Source: Tyto alba
Taxonomy: Eukaryota > Chordata > Aves > Strigiformes > Tytonidae
NCBI RefSeq assembly: GCF_018691265.1
Contig: NW_024881322.1
Location: 6,200,001 to 6,264,000 of the forward strand
DNA length: 64,000 nucleotides
Direction of reading: 5' to 3'
Shown: piece by piece, positions 38,872 to 53,400 of the stretch
Layout of the letters: every line of letters starts with the position of its first letter
Position numbering within the stretch: the stretch's first letter is position 1
Position numbers and translations under genes: made by a program
The notes under the pieces: generated by a model
What the model was told of the DNA's origin: nothing
What the model saw: only the letters and a program-made list of their open reading frames with translations
Databases searched by the model: none

Positions 38872-41800
38872 GCTGGATTTTCTGGCTAGAGGCAACATGA
38901 AAAGGGAAAGGGACTAATGTTAGAGAGATCCAGTATCTGCTGTGGTAAAATACAGAGACACACACATGCTTTGGGATTTTGTCACTGTTTGGGTTAGTGA
39001 GAGTTGTATTGGTGTGGAGGTGCTGGTAGTGACTAACAAAAGCCCAGACTCTGCTGTTACATGTACTTCATTGAAAATTGGAATAAGAAATTTAGGGTAA
39101 GAACAAATAAATGAGAATCTCAAGGGCTGTCAAATAAGCCCCTGCTTATCGAAGAGCAGCAGAAGCAAGCTGACACCCAACTGACCGAGCGCTGCCGGTG
39201 GTGCGTGGCGCTGTGTGAGAAATGCCGGCGCTCTCCCAGTCTGCTGGGGGTCCCTCAGGTGTAGCTGCTGATCAGCACGTGGTGCCTGCCAACACCACCG
39301 AGAGCCCAGGCTCATCCCACGCGTTAGCCCCAGGGTGGGAGTGTGGCAAGACGCCCAGTTTGGCCAGGTCTGAGACGATGCTTGCTGACGTGGCAGGAGC
39401 AAAGTTTGCACTGGAACATCTCTTAGGAGCAAGAAAATCTTTGGTGAGTTTTTTTTTTAAAAAAAGCTTTTTTTTCCTCTTTCATCCTATGACCGAAAGA
39501 GGATAAACTGTATTAACCCTTCTCCTCAAGCACCAAAGCGTCTTGTGACTGTTCCTGCCTTGGATGTGAGGTAGCCAGGTTGGAGCCACGGCTTGTTAGC
39601 TTGGAGGCTGCACCCAAAGAGAACGTGGGGTGCAGGTGTGTGACCCGTGGGCTCACTGGTCTGCACAGCCAGTAACTTGGGGCACCCATCAGTTCTTCTG
39701 CACTCCCTTGGGATATGGTATTCAAGTCTCGGCAAAGATTTCTCTTTGCAGGGACCCAGAAATCCTGGAGGGGTGCAGAAGTTACTGCATTCAGTCTGCT
39801 TCCTGGTTGGGGTAAAGAGCTTTTAAGTATCTGTTACTTGCTCTCGCTGTAGAAAATGAAGAAAATTGAGCATGATACACTGTGCAGAAGCTTGGGGAGA
39901 TGACAATGTGGCCAAACCAACCTGTTAAAGCAGAGACTGAAAGGTCAGTGATAACAAAACTGCAACTAATAACTACCCCTTAGTCACAGTCTCACAATGT
40001 TCTTACAGGAACCCCTGTTGACTGTAAAGAAGGGGTTAAGTTCAGTGACCATAAGCTGTCTCTAATACAGATGTTTAGACCTCCTGTTCGTGGGCGATGT
40101 AGTCAGTAGGGCCAGTGAAGAGCAGTGCATCTGAGCCCACTCAGGTCAGGCCAAATCTGCTTTAAGACAAGACAGACTGCTTTCCAGACTCTGCCAACCG
40201 CATTGACAAAACTCCTCTTGACTATAGGGAGAGCATGGGCACGTTACTCAGTGGTAGACACCGATGGTGTGTAACTACTCCCACTTCTGACACTTAGAGC
40301 GAAGTGGTTGGAATCCCAGCCCACATGTCCACGTTTCACTGATAGCAGTAGTTTTTATACCCTCTGTTTAAAATAAGCCTTGCAAGACTAAGCATGAAAT
40401 AAAGATGTCCTGAGGTGTGAGACAGTCCTTGCCCGAGAAATTTCATATGGCGTAGTGGTAACTACGACAAACTCGCTCAGGGCTGGCTACTGTGACCATA
40501 TTGACATTTTCTCCTAATGCCTCATTGTCAGAGTGCTGTTTGTGGTGTGGACCATGAATGTCTGGTCTCTTATTTTATAGTAATTTGTGAAGGAGGGTTT
40601 TTTTGTGCTAGTTGGAAATGCAGGCTCTCCATTTTAAAATACCTTCTTATTATGAAAGTTCAAAGCCTAGTTGTCCTCAAAACATTTAAATGAGAATTGC
40701 CCACAGTTACTAGAAAACAATCTTTGTGGTTTTGCACAGGAAAAGGGGGCTAGAAGAAGGGCTGTCTCAGCGCTGGTAGTTTTGGGGCATGGGCATAGTG
40801 TGGGGAAGGCACTTTTCAGCACGCAGGCACACCCACGGGCAGAGCAGCTCTTGCAGTGCCTTTCCACTTGAACTGGGAGCTGAGTCTGCCTACAGAGGCT
40901 GCCCAGCCCCTTGCTTGCAGCCCACTTCAATCCTCCAGCTTTTGGAGATGTGGTGTCCAGCACCAGCAGAATTAAAGGGGGCGAAAAGGAAACGCGTAGG
41001 TGCTGGGGCAGAAGCTGACAGCAATTGCAAACAAGATACTGATTTTCTACTGGTGAGATAACTAATTACAGTTGCCTACAGAAATATGTGACAGGTTCTT
41101 CATCTCTTCTTGGGTGTGTCCGGTCATTGCTTTACCTACCCTGTTGAGGGATGCAGAAATGAGCAGGAGGCATCATACATAGTCCTAATAGCTCATCATT
41201 TTCTGCCTTCCCATTCTGAAATTTTATTTCTTCTCTTCTGAGACTAAATGCACGCAGCAGGTGCCTTTAAGATGAAAAGAAGCGTTGGGGTACCTCAAGT
41301 CTCTTGTGCCAAATATGAGTCACTACGCCAGCCCGCCCAGGTCTTTGCCACTGAGCTGTTACTGCACCCGTCTGCACCGCGCCAGAGCCTTCCTCTTACT
41401 CTGTGGGCTGATGTGTTCCACGGCTGGTCCTTCACCGAGGCGCTGGTGTGTGGTAGCTGAGGGCTACCAAAATGGTTGGGGCTGGAATATCTGGTGTATG
41501 AGAAGGTGCTGAGAACAGAGTTTGATCAGCCTCAACTAGAGACGTTTCAAAGAGGATCTAGTGAGAAGGTGTAAAGGTGAAGCAGGCAACTTTCCGTAGA
41601 GGAGTAAGAGGCAATGGTCATGGGAAATTTTTGCTCACTATATGGAAAAAAAATTTCACCGTGAGGGTGTTCAAACACCAGGACAGGGATTCGGGGAGGT
41701 TGTGAGATCGCTGTCCCTGGAGATACCTGAAATTTGGCCGGCCCTGCTCTGGGCATGGGTTTGGACAAGAGACATACCAAAGTCCTGTCCTAACTTCATG

Positions 41801-43991
41801 ACTCTGCAACGAAGCTGGACAGAGACCATGATGTTTCTGCAGGGTGCCCCAGTTTCTTCTCTACTGTGTAAGCTCCTGGTGTTAGGAGCAGAAGCCCCAC
41901 CACACCCAGAGTTAAAAAAAAACAATTGATATCCCATTAGCATCTTTCCTAACTGTACAGGCATTCAGAGAGGGCTTCTCGGTGGTGTTTGCCTAGACTG
42001 TGTGCTGTGTGAAATCCTTGATCAGGAGAGAGGGAGCACACATTGGTTTACTGTCCTCTCTGAGAGCCTCTAGCTGTGCTGGTCTTTCCCATGCCTGCTC
42101 CCTTAATTAATGTCTAAAAAGGCAGCTTGTTCCTCTGGAGAGTTTCCATGTGTCCATACAAGCCGCTGCGCTCTGTTGGGCACAGGGACACACGTGTAAG
42201 GAAATGCAGCACCCACCGCGGGGTAGCCCGTAGGTCTGGCAGACTTCTGCACAGGCTGTGCCCTTTGGCATTGCCTGGGGAGAAGGCTGGGCAGGGGAAT
42301 GGCCACTTCTTCACAGGAGAATATTTACACGGAGGTGCAGGATGAACTCCTGGCCTTCCTGAAGTAAAGAGGAACATCACTTGGACTGGGATTTTTCCTG
42401 AAGTACCTTTTCAGTCAGGTAATCTCGAGCTCACTGATGAGGATCGTTTATTTCTGCAGTAGCAAATTATTTCCTTTACCCCTGGATGGGTGGTTGCAAA
42501 GCCTGTGGTACCTACAGGAAGGAAGAGATGCTGCATAGCACGTCCAGGGGCAAGCGAGAACTGCACTTACTAAGCTGACATTGGCATCCGAATCTGCTGG
42601 CACTGTCTGTGACTTGTTCACTCTCTAGCTCCTGGATTTGGTATATCACCAGCCACACACCCATGTCCTCCCACCACCACTCATCCTGCATACGCAGTGC
42701 TGTCAGTTCTTTTTGAATATTTAGCTCCTCTGACCCCGCTTTGCTCAGTTTAAGCTGATGCTGCTCAACGGGTGGGCTGCAAACCCCAAAGGGTTCCCAA
42801 AATGCAGCCCATGCCAGATAGGCGTAATGTGGTGAAATTTTATTGCACCCTAAAGCGAGGAAACTTAGCTCTGCCCATCCTCCATCCTTCCCTGCCAGGT
42901 ATTCTCCATCAGCCTCGCAAAGCCCACTGCAGCACATGCTATAGTCTTCTCACCGTCAGCTTCAACCCAGTTTTCTCTCTTGGGCTTATGATAAATGTTC
43001 CACTAAGGTACAAAGTGAACTGAAGAACGTGGAGGACCCTGAACAAGGACTGCAGGGCTGTGGGGTCCCTCCACCAGACATTATCCCTTGCTGAGTACAG
43101 GAAATAGTAGATTCACTTCTGCTTCTCATGGAACTGCTCAACTGCTTTTCTCTCTCTCCAGATTTCCCCAGCAGTTTTACACCGTACTCCCCACAAACAC
43201 TTCTGCTTTTAATCATGTTTATAGCTATCTCAAAGACAATAGTCCATGGGACCAAAACCCCTGTTTCTCAACCCAGTTCTTCCCAACAACCCTGTGCACT
43301 ATATGGGAAGTGAAATTATGAGAGCCCCACAAACTCCTCTAAACAACAGAAGTTGCATTTCAACCTTCAGACAGCACTGGCATCAGGCTGGCTGACACAA
43401 GAGCCAAATCCTGTTTATGCATTCGATCTTCCTAGTTATCAGCCCTGGCATTTCAACCAAGTGCCACGTTACAAGCTTTACTGCCAAGAAGAGGGGTTTG
43501 TGAGCACTTCACCTCCCCATGATGCCTCTGCCGTCACTGAATGAAAAGAAGTTTAAAAAAAGAAGTAAACCCAAACCTCTGCCAGAGAGTCATGCTTCAG
43601 ATTTGCACAATATGCTGATAAAAGTATTTCAGCCTCAGAAAGATTTTCACACCTTAGTCAGCATTTCTGGGTGAGACCGACTTACACGCTTTTCTCTGCA
43701 AGCATGTTTTCAGCACACCCTGAACGGGCTGGAGCTGTGTGCCAACGATTCAGCTGGCCCAGGGAAACTGCAGGCTTTGTGGAAACCCCTGTGTGAAACC
43801 CTATGGGTATGTATGCCTTTCTCACCCTTAGGTCTGATCTGCCACCACCCTGCCAAAATATAAATGCTGTTACTTTTGTACATTTGTGATTACACCCATC
43901 TACTTCTTACCGGCTGGTGATTCTCAGCAAGACCGTCGGGCTGTCCTCAGGTACCTCCAAATGAAATGTTGTACCTGCTGCTGGCACTTCT

Positions 43992-44014
43992 AACACACAC
44001 AGACACACACACAC
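43992..44014. repeat. (AC)n microsatellite
   Basis: A short AC dinucleotide run interrupted once by AG, followed by six A. An ordinary simple repeat. Confidence 0.85.
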
Positions 44015-45475
44015 AAAAAACAGATTTAAGGGAATTAACCAGATTTGGGTGGAAACTAGCAGGAGAGATGTGAGTCTTGATAGCACTCTCTGTGATACTC
44101 TTAACCAGCCTGGTGCCAAGCAGTTACCACGCGATCACTAGACTGCTGCTGATACCTCTAACCACGATTTGGGTGATACACAAAGCAAAATTTAGACTTG
44201 TGGGCAATACACTAGCCAGAGATGGGGCCCGGCTTCTAGTCCTGCACCCAACTGGTTCCCATAACTCAGCTTATCTTTCAGAGCAGGGTGGCTCCATTCT
44301 TAGAGGATGGTCTCTGGAGTTGCTGTGTTAGACAGCCAGGGTCAAAAGCAGGCCCAGCCCATCAGATGCAGTTGCTTTAAATCATAAATATCAGTCTTTT
44401 ATTCAGTCTTGAAGTGGGGTGACATTCTCCCTGTTCAACCTCTACAGGTGCTGGAAGCAGCTGACACAATGCTGACATCTGAAAGTGGGAAGCAAGGTGA
44501 AACAGCTAGTGTAGCCTAACCTTTACCCTGGGCAAAATATAATTTACGCTGTCAAGGGACAGAGTGTAGCTAATACCAGTCTGTGTGGCTTTATAGAAGA
44601 GAAGCTTTAGTTTGGACATCTAATGAGATTGCAAGATTGATAGTACTGTGCAGGAGAGCTGGAGCTTTGACTTGCGCTGCCTGTTTACTTGGTCGACACA
44701 TCTCTCCAGCCCAAAGCAACACAAGCCCAACAAAGCGTTACAATGGCATTTGGGCTGGCTAGCTGTCAGATCTCAAAAGCCAGCCATCCGTGGAGGAAGC
44801 CTCACCAAACTAGGAATATTGCTTGTAAAAGGCCTGCAGGAAATCATGAGTTGAAAGCCCAAAACTCTTCAGTATTTTCGTCATTGGTCTGAAAGCAGAT
44901 TGGGAATCAGAGCTGGCAGGGGGAAGTGATAAGAGTTAGAGAATTGGACAGTGATTCAGGCAGATCTGAGTAATCTAGGGCTTCTCAGATGATTCGTGTT
45001 GGCTTTAATGTAGCCAAAGTGACACAGACCATGTCTCGAGAGTGGGGGGTGCATCCACTGGGAAACCTGACTGCCGATACCGGCAGACTGCAACCCAGCT
45101 CCCAGCCAGACCCTGCAGTGAGAAAAGCTGATGCAACACTTGGGTGTTTAAGAGGTGCTAAATGGGAGGGAATATTACCACTGCAGATCTTGACTGGGGC
45201 GGTAGGCATGCTTTGATAACACCTGATACCACTTTTGCTTATGTTAGTAATCTTGCTCAATTAGTGGGATTAGTCATACCACAAACAGGCGCGTGGAAAT
45301 TCAAACCAGAGACATCCAAGCTAGAAATCAGATGCACATTTTTAATGGTGAAAGGCTAACAACTGGAACAGACTTTGGGTAGGAGAAGGAGATTTTTGCA
45401 TGTCTGAGGGTCTCCATGTCAAGAGAAGATACCAGTCTGGGAAATGTTTTTAGGACAGACACAGTGGAGGAGCTC

Positions 45476-45509
45476 GGGGTGGGGTGGGGGGGAGTGAGGG
45501 GTGGAGGGT
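45476..45509 (+). other. G-rich block with quadruplex potential
   Basis: Runs of 4, 4, 7, 4 and 3 G separated by 1-5 nt (GGGGTGGGGTGGGGGGG at the start) satisfy the usual four-run quadruplex pattern on the plus strand. No gene or promoter is evident nearby. Confidence 0.6.
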
Positions 45510-47405
45510 GTGTGCTGGATAAAGCCCTACAGCCCCTGATAGGGAGGGAGGCAGAGCAAATGGGGGGCTGGAGCACACTGCTCTCAACAACCAGGACTCT
45601 GTTTTGGTAAAAAAAAACTGAAAAAAAACCAAACTGTCCTCTCCCCAGCACTCACTAGCCCAAAGCCTGGGATGGGACTCCCTGGAAAGAAGTGGGGTCC
45701 CGTGAAGAGCATGGAGCAGCTGCCGGGGCTGGGTTAAAGGGAAGGCTATAGCTGGCTGTGGAAAGAAAGCACAGTTTGGAGGTGGGGATGTTGTTATCAA
45801 ACAGCAGTCTGTATTGCCTCTGTTAAACCCTGCATGTTTTCCCTACTTCTAGCCAGTTCCTTTATCATTCCTCCATCACTTCTGAGTGGGTGTGGTGTAA
45901 TCCCAGATGCATCCTTGCTGCCTGTCCCCGCCCCAGTCCTTCCCTGATGACTTTAAGGTAAGGAAATTCCTTTCTCTGTTGTTTCTTCTTTCATCTGTGA
46001 TTTATTCTGAGATCAGCTGGACCATTTCTGTGGCCCAGCAGAGTTCTGCAAGCTTAATAATTGTTTGTCGGTTTGGGTGATTTAATATATGGAGGCTTCC
46101 CCCAAGATTTTGAGGATAAGTTTTTTAAAAGCAAGTAGTGATCTGAGCTGCTTCATTATTGGATTTTCCAACTCAAGGTGGAGAAAGCATGATTCTGAGG
46201 ACACGGACCTGTTCAAGGTGCAGAAGCATGATGCTGAGGCTTTCAAAAAATTAGGGCATTTAAGGTGTCCTAAATAAAGGACCCAAAAATGGAAGCTGAT
46301 CAAACCACTGCTGATTGAGATAAATAGAAGCCTAAATACTGAAGAGGCCTGTGGTCCCTTTGCAAAGGCATTTAGGTCAAAGAGATTAAAAAAATGCTAC
46401 TACCATGAACCAGTTTTACAGTTTTTACACCAACATCACAAACTAAATTAGAAGTAGACACCACTAGCTGGAGATGAGCAGCATGTAAATCTCCAAATTT
46501 AAACCAATAGTTCTGGGTAAAAAAACACATTTGAAAAGATCAGGCTTGGATCATGGAGGTCAGGAGGGGATAGTATAGAGTCCAAAATCCTTAATATCTC
46601 TCTCCCCTTCACCCAAGGCTTTGCAGCATTGGAAAGTGCTTTCTCAGAGATGCTCCATGCTGACCTAGAGATCACTGCAGGGCAGCAAGTAACCAGGGCA
46701 CACCTTTCAGCTTAACCCATCACATCAAAATTAGGCGTACTCTGATTTATAAAGAAAATGCAAAACCAGGGACTTACTACTGTCTTTGCTGGCGGTGAGG
46801 GCTTCACTACCTGTGCTTCAGAGCAACCCCAGAGGTATTATTTTGAACAAGACCTTGCTCTGTCAGGGCATGGGCCAGCAGCCTCGCTCGGGCTGGTTGT
46901 GCTACCATCACAGCAGATTAGGCACAGGGGCCTGAACCCTGATGCCCCGGGTAGATCCCGCCTGCAGCTGCATCCCTCCACCGGCTGGTTTTGTCACCCT
47001 GCCAGGAAGACTCCCTACAAACCATCCGGGAGGGATGGCAGCACCGCAGCTCTGTGTGGTTTGCTGGGGCCTGGGCAGACCATGCCAAACCCCTGGCAGC
47101 TCACCCTGGCCGTTGCTGGTGTATTTATAGCAAAAGCTGTAAGCTGAGGCTTTCAGTGGTTTTCGGCTGCTTCCCTCGACTCTGGGGAGGACAAAGCCCC
47201 TCTGAGGCTGACAGCAGCGTGGCCATGCAGCAGGCTTGGTGCCCGCACGCTGGGGCTCCCACCTCCTCCTTAACGCAGCAGGGAATAAGCTCAGGTTTCA
47301 GAGCACGACCTCTCGAGCAAGGGAAGATGCAGGTAGTCACATCAAGGCATTTTCCTGGAGCGCCATTGTTGATTCAAGTAATTCTTCCAAAAGGGAGTTA
47401 AGCAC

Positions 47406-47406
<1 letters not shown>

Positions 47407-47435
<29 letters not shown>
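47407..47435 (+). repeat. Poly(G) run of 29
   Basis: Twenty-nine uninterrupted G on the plus strand, with no flanking repeat structure. It creates artificial poly-glycine or poly-proline frames on the two strands, which should not be read as genes. Exact length is doubtful in any assembly. Confidence 0.9.
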
Positions 47436-47436
<1 letters not shown>

Positions 47437-50400
47437 TTCTGAAAAAGCCCACAAGGCATTGGTCTGAACCTCTGGCAGTCAAAGTACCTTAAGAAACCTG
47501 GCCGCAAGGAGGTCAGAGCCTTAAGCATCCATTTCAGAAATGATTTATGCATTTAGGAAATACGACCCGGCAGTACGATGCAGACTCCTGCGTCTCCCCT
47601 GCATCTTAAAATCGAGGTTCAAAATTCACTGAAATGGTTCTGAAATTTTCATCAATGACTCTCAGGGTCATGACTTTGTAGTCTTGATCCTATGACCAGA
47701 TCCAAGAGTCCTCTGCAGCCTGAGATGGCTTCCAGGCGGTGTCCTGACCCCAAGGACCAGCCAGGGGATGGGAAATTAGGTAAATGGTGTGAGAGAATGT
47801 GTTGGAGAGCAGTATTTATTTTTGTCCTCACAGAGGCTGGGAAGCACTTTAACTCAGCTGCCTGGGGGCAGTGGCAGAGGACGGGAGGGACCAAGTGCTC
47901 TCCCAGGAGCTGCCCGCGCGGGGCACTGGGTGTTTGGGGTTGTCAACTGACTGGATAGTGGTTGTCAGCATCAGGATTTTCTTGGAAAATTTGTTTCACA
48001 GGTATTTCCTCCAGCATGTTAGCTCCCCTGTTTGCCTTTTCCACTTGCACAGTTGCTCATGACACTCTGTATCTTTTTTTATATGTACAGCTGAGCATTT
48101 TGCCAGTGTTTTCTCTACCTGCTATTCTTCAGTATTTCTTTTTCTCAGGCCTTCCCTTCTTAAGTGGCATTCAAATTTCTTTTGTATTTTCTGTTGAAGG
48201 GACAGTGAAAACAGATGACTGTTTGTATCTATGTGCACTGTTTGTACTTGTTTATGGTTACCATTTACTCCATCCTCTCGCCACCTCTGTCGTGGCACCC
48301 ATTTAGTTCCTGCTCCTGCTTTTTATATTAATAAGCTCACATTGCCTCAGCATCCTTAAGAAATCTGAAAAGGCTCTCTAGACATGCGAAATCTCAGCAC
48401 ACTTTACTGCTTCTTGACTGTGTCCGTATGAGATTTGAGTTCTGGAATTGCCAGCCCCTTCCTGGTAAGTTCACATTTACTATGTGATTTATTCTAAATT
48501 TACAGTGTTCTCCTTTGTCAAACTTCAGCTTTTTCCTCTCCCTTTTGGACTTTTCCTGCACTGCCCAGGCCCTCTTAATTCATTTCAGTTGCTGTCTTTT
48601 GTCCTGTCACCCAGTTCACTGCCTCTGGCTGCGCTGCCTCCATGGAAGGTTTGCCCCAACAGACCAGATTTGGGGAACTGCTGTTTTTGGATCTATGTTT
48701 ATATCACACAAGTACTTAACGGGCTGCCACCACTGTGTTACCTAAATGTCTCATCCAAACCAGCAGACATCTTTGTACAACATCCTTCCTATGGAAAGCT
48801 GAGTCACAGACAAATTAAGTAATGGGGTCATACAGAAAGTTGGGTTTTCAAGCTGTTGTTTGTTTTTGGTTGTTTTTTTTTTTTTTTTTTTTTTTTAAAT
48901 TTCTGCCATTCTCTTGCTGGTCTGTCTGCATCAGAGACTTTCTATCTATCAGATTTTCTGTATTGGGCTGTCTTTCAGTGTCAGTAATGTTTGGGATGCT
49001 AGTTCACTGACCAAAACTAAAAGCAAGCAATGCTGGTGAGTTGTGAAATCCCTGCAGACATCTAACAAATAACATCTAATGAAGTAGAAGAGCTGTATCT
49101 TCTTGCTCTGTCCTTCTGGGCTAATGCTGCACACTAGTCATTTATCAGCATCTTGCTTTAACCTCCAGGACTTGTAGCTGGGGTGAATATTTCTGTTATC
49201 ACAAGGTGCCATAAATAATTAGTAACCAAGTAAAATTTCTCTGCCCTGACCCACTTCAGTTAATAAAAGCGTTCCCCTTTCTGCTTTCACAATTTGTAAA
49301 CATTAACCACATTATCTTTACCCAAATTAAATATCATTCAGATTACAAGCACTAAGCAGTGAGGAGTTTCCTTAAGTTCATGAGACACCATTTCTTCTCA
49401 TCCTGCTCTGTCAAATTATAGGTAAAATATAATTGTCTCTTACCTTAATTCATGGCTGTACTGAAAACCAGTGTTTTCTTCAAGCTGAGCCTGTTTGAGT
49501 TAAAGTTTCCTCTTCTCTAGTGCTCATGCCTACCCTTTAAAACATGTGAACTTTGGTAGGAGAGCTTCCTGGGCTGAGCTTCAGGGCTGAGCCGAGAAGG
49601 TATTAATGTGCTTGGCTTCAGTCCTGCTGACGCCTTGTGAAATTGTGAAGCAGGATGCGGCCACTCAGAGAGGCAGAAGTGCTAATGGAGGACAGGACTT
49701 GCACAGGAGACTGTGTAAAACCTTCCACCAGCTTGGTTCTCCCTACCCTGTGCAGAGTGAGATATTTTTGACTCAGACACGATGGTACAGTGTATAGAAA
49801 TACAATTCTGGTATGACAGCAGGGGCCTTGAGCAGTGGGGATGCAGGATGCACCACAGAGGAGTACAGGCACACGATGGTAAAAGATGGGACACAGGCTG
49901 GCACTGGGGACCCCACAGCTATACACAACTCACTGATGGTCAGTTCAAAAAATGCAGACCTGGAGCTGGAGAAACTGGGTTTAGTGGTAACAGACGGAAC
50001 AAAAAATAGTACCCAACATACATAAGGGGCAGCACACGTATTAAATTGGGTGTAACACGAGGCTGCAGACCATTGAAGACAGAAGGTACAGAATTATGTT
50101 AGAAAACATATAAAGCGAAACCAAGCAGATCCTAGAGGGAGGCAGGAAAAAAAACATCAGCATGAACATCGCATTTGTCACAGGGAAGGGCTGGAGATGC
50201 TGACAGCTTGCCCTAACATCCCACCCCACCCCACCACTTGGGCCAAAGCACTGGCTTTAGGGCCCAGAGGAGCTGGGGAAGGGTGAGCAAACCACTGTGA
50301 AAAGGGCTGGGAACCACGTATGTACAAAAAAATCTTAACTGCACTGGTATTCTTCCTTTTTCTGCGACCAGCAGATCTAAGCTGATAATGATTAGAGCCT

Positions 50401-53400
50401 TGAGATTGCCATTGCACTAACAATTAATTCTTAGCTTTCCCTATACATACGCTGTGCCTCCTCTTTGCCCATCAACAAGATTTTGAGGGTAACATCTCTT
50501 CTGCAGCCCAGGGCTTCCAGTGGACCGGAGGAGTGTGAGGGTTTAAAGCATTGGTGTGTTCATTAATGAAGCCCCTGACCCGAGCATCATGCTCAGGGTT
50601 GCGTTACGGGTGCACCCACAACTGGGATGCTGTGTAGCACATTTCCAGGCGCCGCTGGGGCACACAAAGCAGTTCATCTGGGGTGAAGCCAGGCAGGAGG
50701 CTGTGCAAGGGGGGGTGTTATTACGGGGATCCGAGACACCGCGTTCAGCTGGGGGCTGTGCCAATACCACGGTCCTCCAGCACAGGCAGGAGTCAAGTCC
50801 TGGAAACACCTCCAGGTACTGTCCCTGCCTCAGGTGCCAAGGGAGGTTAAAATGCCTTCTCCACAAAGGCAGAGCTGTGTTGCCTGCATCATCCAGAATG
50901 TCTGAGCTGTTGCCTGTTGATTAGTGAAGAGTGAGTTCCCAGGCAAATTTTCCTGTGTATATTTAGTTCTGGTATTTCTGCCAATTGCATGTTTTTTTCA
51001 TGACGTTATGCTTTATCTAGCAAAGGTTACATCCCCAGCAGTTACACAGCAATATACCAAAGGTCAAACTGTGGGCCTCCAACATCAGCTGAATTACGCA
51101 AGTGTCGTCAGCCATGTGAGCCAGGACAAGCACCCATGGAAATAATCAGAGAACCGATACCTGGTTAGATGTCAGACAGGAACAGCAAAGTTACACTGCT
51201 GAAAATAAAGTTTAAAGGTTAGGGAATAGTAAGGGGCCAGAGCAGCAGGTTTTCAAAACTCACCTTTTTCTTCTATTTCTCTGACAACTGCCAGCAACCC
51301 CATCCTACCCCTTCTTTAAAAATAGAAGCAAAGAACTCTGCAGTTCTTTCAGAAAAACACCAAAAGGCTGCCGGCCAGTTTCTCCCCACACACTGAAAGT
51401 AGGAGCTATGATTGCCAAAATTACGTACTTTCAACTTTCAGAAAGATCATTTCTGGCATATGGTACTAAGGAAACATTCTCATTGTGTGAGAACCGTAAG
51501 ATTCAGAAAGGTGAATGAAGGCTTCCTCGATGCCAGTGATAGTCTGACGTTACCCCTGCAGCGCTGCCCTGGCTGTGGGTCCTGCAGAAGGTCTGCTGTG
51601 GTTCAGAGGACACCCAAATCTAACCTGTCTCCCATGTCCTCACGGAGATGATGAAGGGCTGCATCCTCCCCAGCTCCTGCCTCCCGCAGCCTTATAAAAA
51701 AGATATGAATAATCCATTAGCAGCTTCCCCACCGGGGATCTGCACGTGCCAAGCTGGTTTGCTGCTGACCCGTAAGACGTGGGTTCCCAGAGCCCAGGCA
51801 ACCACAGCCACCCTTGTGCTGGTGGGCATCCGCTCCCGCGTCGCCAATACTCAGCACAGCACCTCTGGTGATGCTCTCTGCAGTCAAAAACTTTGCGAAT
51901 ACACAGGCAGTGCTGACCCAGAACAGCAGGAGAGACAGTCCCCAGCTACTGTCTGCCTCTGGGTAGGAAGGAGCTCCTTACAGCTGGGTTTCCCTGAAAG
52001 CAGTTGTCAACTCCTTCCCTCCCAGGTTGCCCAGAATTCAACTGGAACTAAACACAGAGCAGGCTGTTACCCTCACGAATAAATTAGGTTTTCTGAAAGG
52101 GGTACCCATGTGGTTTTTAACTGGAAGACTTCCACAGGTCTTCCTGGGAGACAGAAGAGGCTTTCTGTTGTATTCTGCAGTTAGTGATAACCCTAAATAA
52201 GAGTGCTGCTCATTCTCATGGTGTGCTCTTGTAGGGCAACATGAACAGGTATGAAATGAACGCTGCCTGAAAGACATTTGCAACATTAAGAAATATCTCT
52301 GCTCTCCACCTTTAACCTCTGTTCACCCTCTAGTACCCAGGACACAGCTCAGGGGTAAGAAAGACTGAGAAAGCTGCTGAAAACACTTTCATTCTGGTCC
52401 ATACATGAGGGGGAAAAGCATCTTTTGTTTCTCCAAGCTAAAAAAAAAAAAAAAAAAAAGAGGCATTGCATCCCTTGTAACCAGAGAAACTTCCTAGGAA
52501 GGGCTAGGTAGAATCTGCTGCCTCCCCAGCAGCGAGGCACAGAGGAGGAAATCGAGAGTAAAGGATGTGTTGTGAAGGGATACGTTGGGTAAAGAGAGGG
52601 GAAAATCCCTTCTTTTTGTTCCATCTCTCTCTGAGTTGCCTTCTGAATTTGAAAAACTTATTTTTCCCAGCATCTGTGGAGACCAGTGGTGCTTCACACC
52701 AGTGGCATCTCCTCCTGCTGTGTGGCCAGGCTGCCAGGTCAGCTCAGCGAGGCAGGCTTTTTCACAGCAGCACTGGCAAGTTCAAGCTTTGGGGACTGAA
52801 GCACTTGGTAAATAAATGTCTGGCCTGAAGGATCAAAATGCTGTTCTCCCCAGCACAGCCTGCTTTCCCTGCCACGTGGGGAAGCCTGATGGTAGTGGGC
52901 TCTCCTGGGTCTCAAGAGCTTCACCGGAGTCCCCTCTGCAGAGCTGATGGACAACTAAGTGTAACTGCCTGGGGGTACCAGAGGGAACCTGAGAAACTTG
53001 CTCTCTCGCAGTGCTGTGACACCAGGGCTTCCCTCTGTGGACTTCAGAGACTTGCCAGAGTCGCCAAACTCTTTCTTTTTGTTTGATTTATCTCTCTGCT
53101 CAAGAGGAAAGCAGATATAGCTGAGAGCATGGCAGAGCTGGAACAAGTAAGCAGAGGCAGAATGTGGTTTTGAAGATGTAGCAAGAAATGGCCTGTGAGG
53201 ATTTAATTCCTTGTAGACAGGGCAAAAAAAGGGCTAGTGTGGAGAATAACCTATGGAGATGCTACTTACTAAATGAACAGGGGAAAAATGTCCATACAAA
53301 TTTGCAAGCCTCCATACCTTGACGATAAAAGAACAGATATGGTCCTGTTTTGGCTTTGCTATGCAGAACACCTGCTGGGATGTTTTGGTCTTGCAACTAG

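Noticed and set aside
38872..38898. Upstream in-frame ATG at 38898 as the CX3CR1 start
   Set aside because: Poor context (T at -3) and located before a likely splice acceptor. The ATG at 38871 has A at -3 and matches the N-terminal length of human CX3CR1.
42512..42937. Minus-strand 141-codon frame (contains PVEQHQLKLSKAGSEELNIQ)
   Set aside because: Briefly resembled a transposase- or ZBED-derived relic, but no catalytic or zinc-finger motif could be followed across it. Left unassigned.
47236..47552. Glycine-rich (+) and proline-rich (-) ends of two short frames
   Set aside because: They are produced entirely by the 29-G run at 47407-47435.
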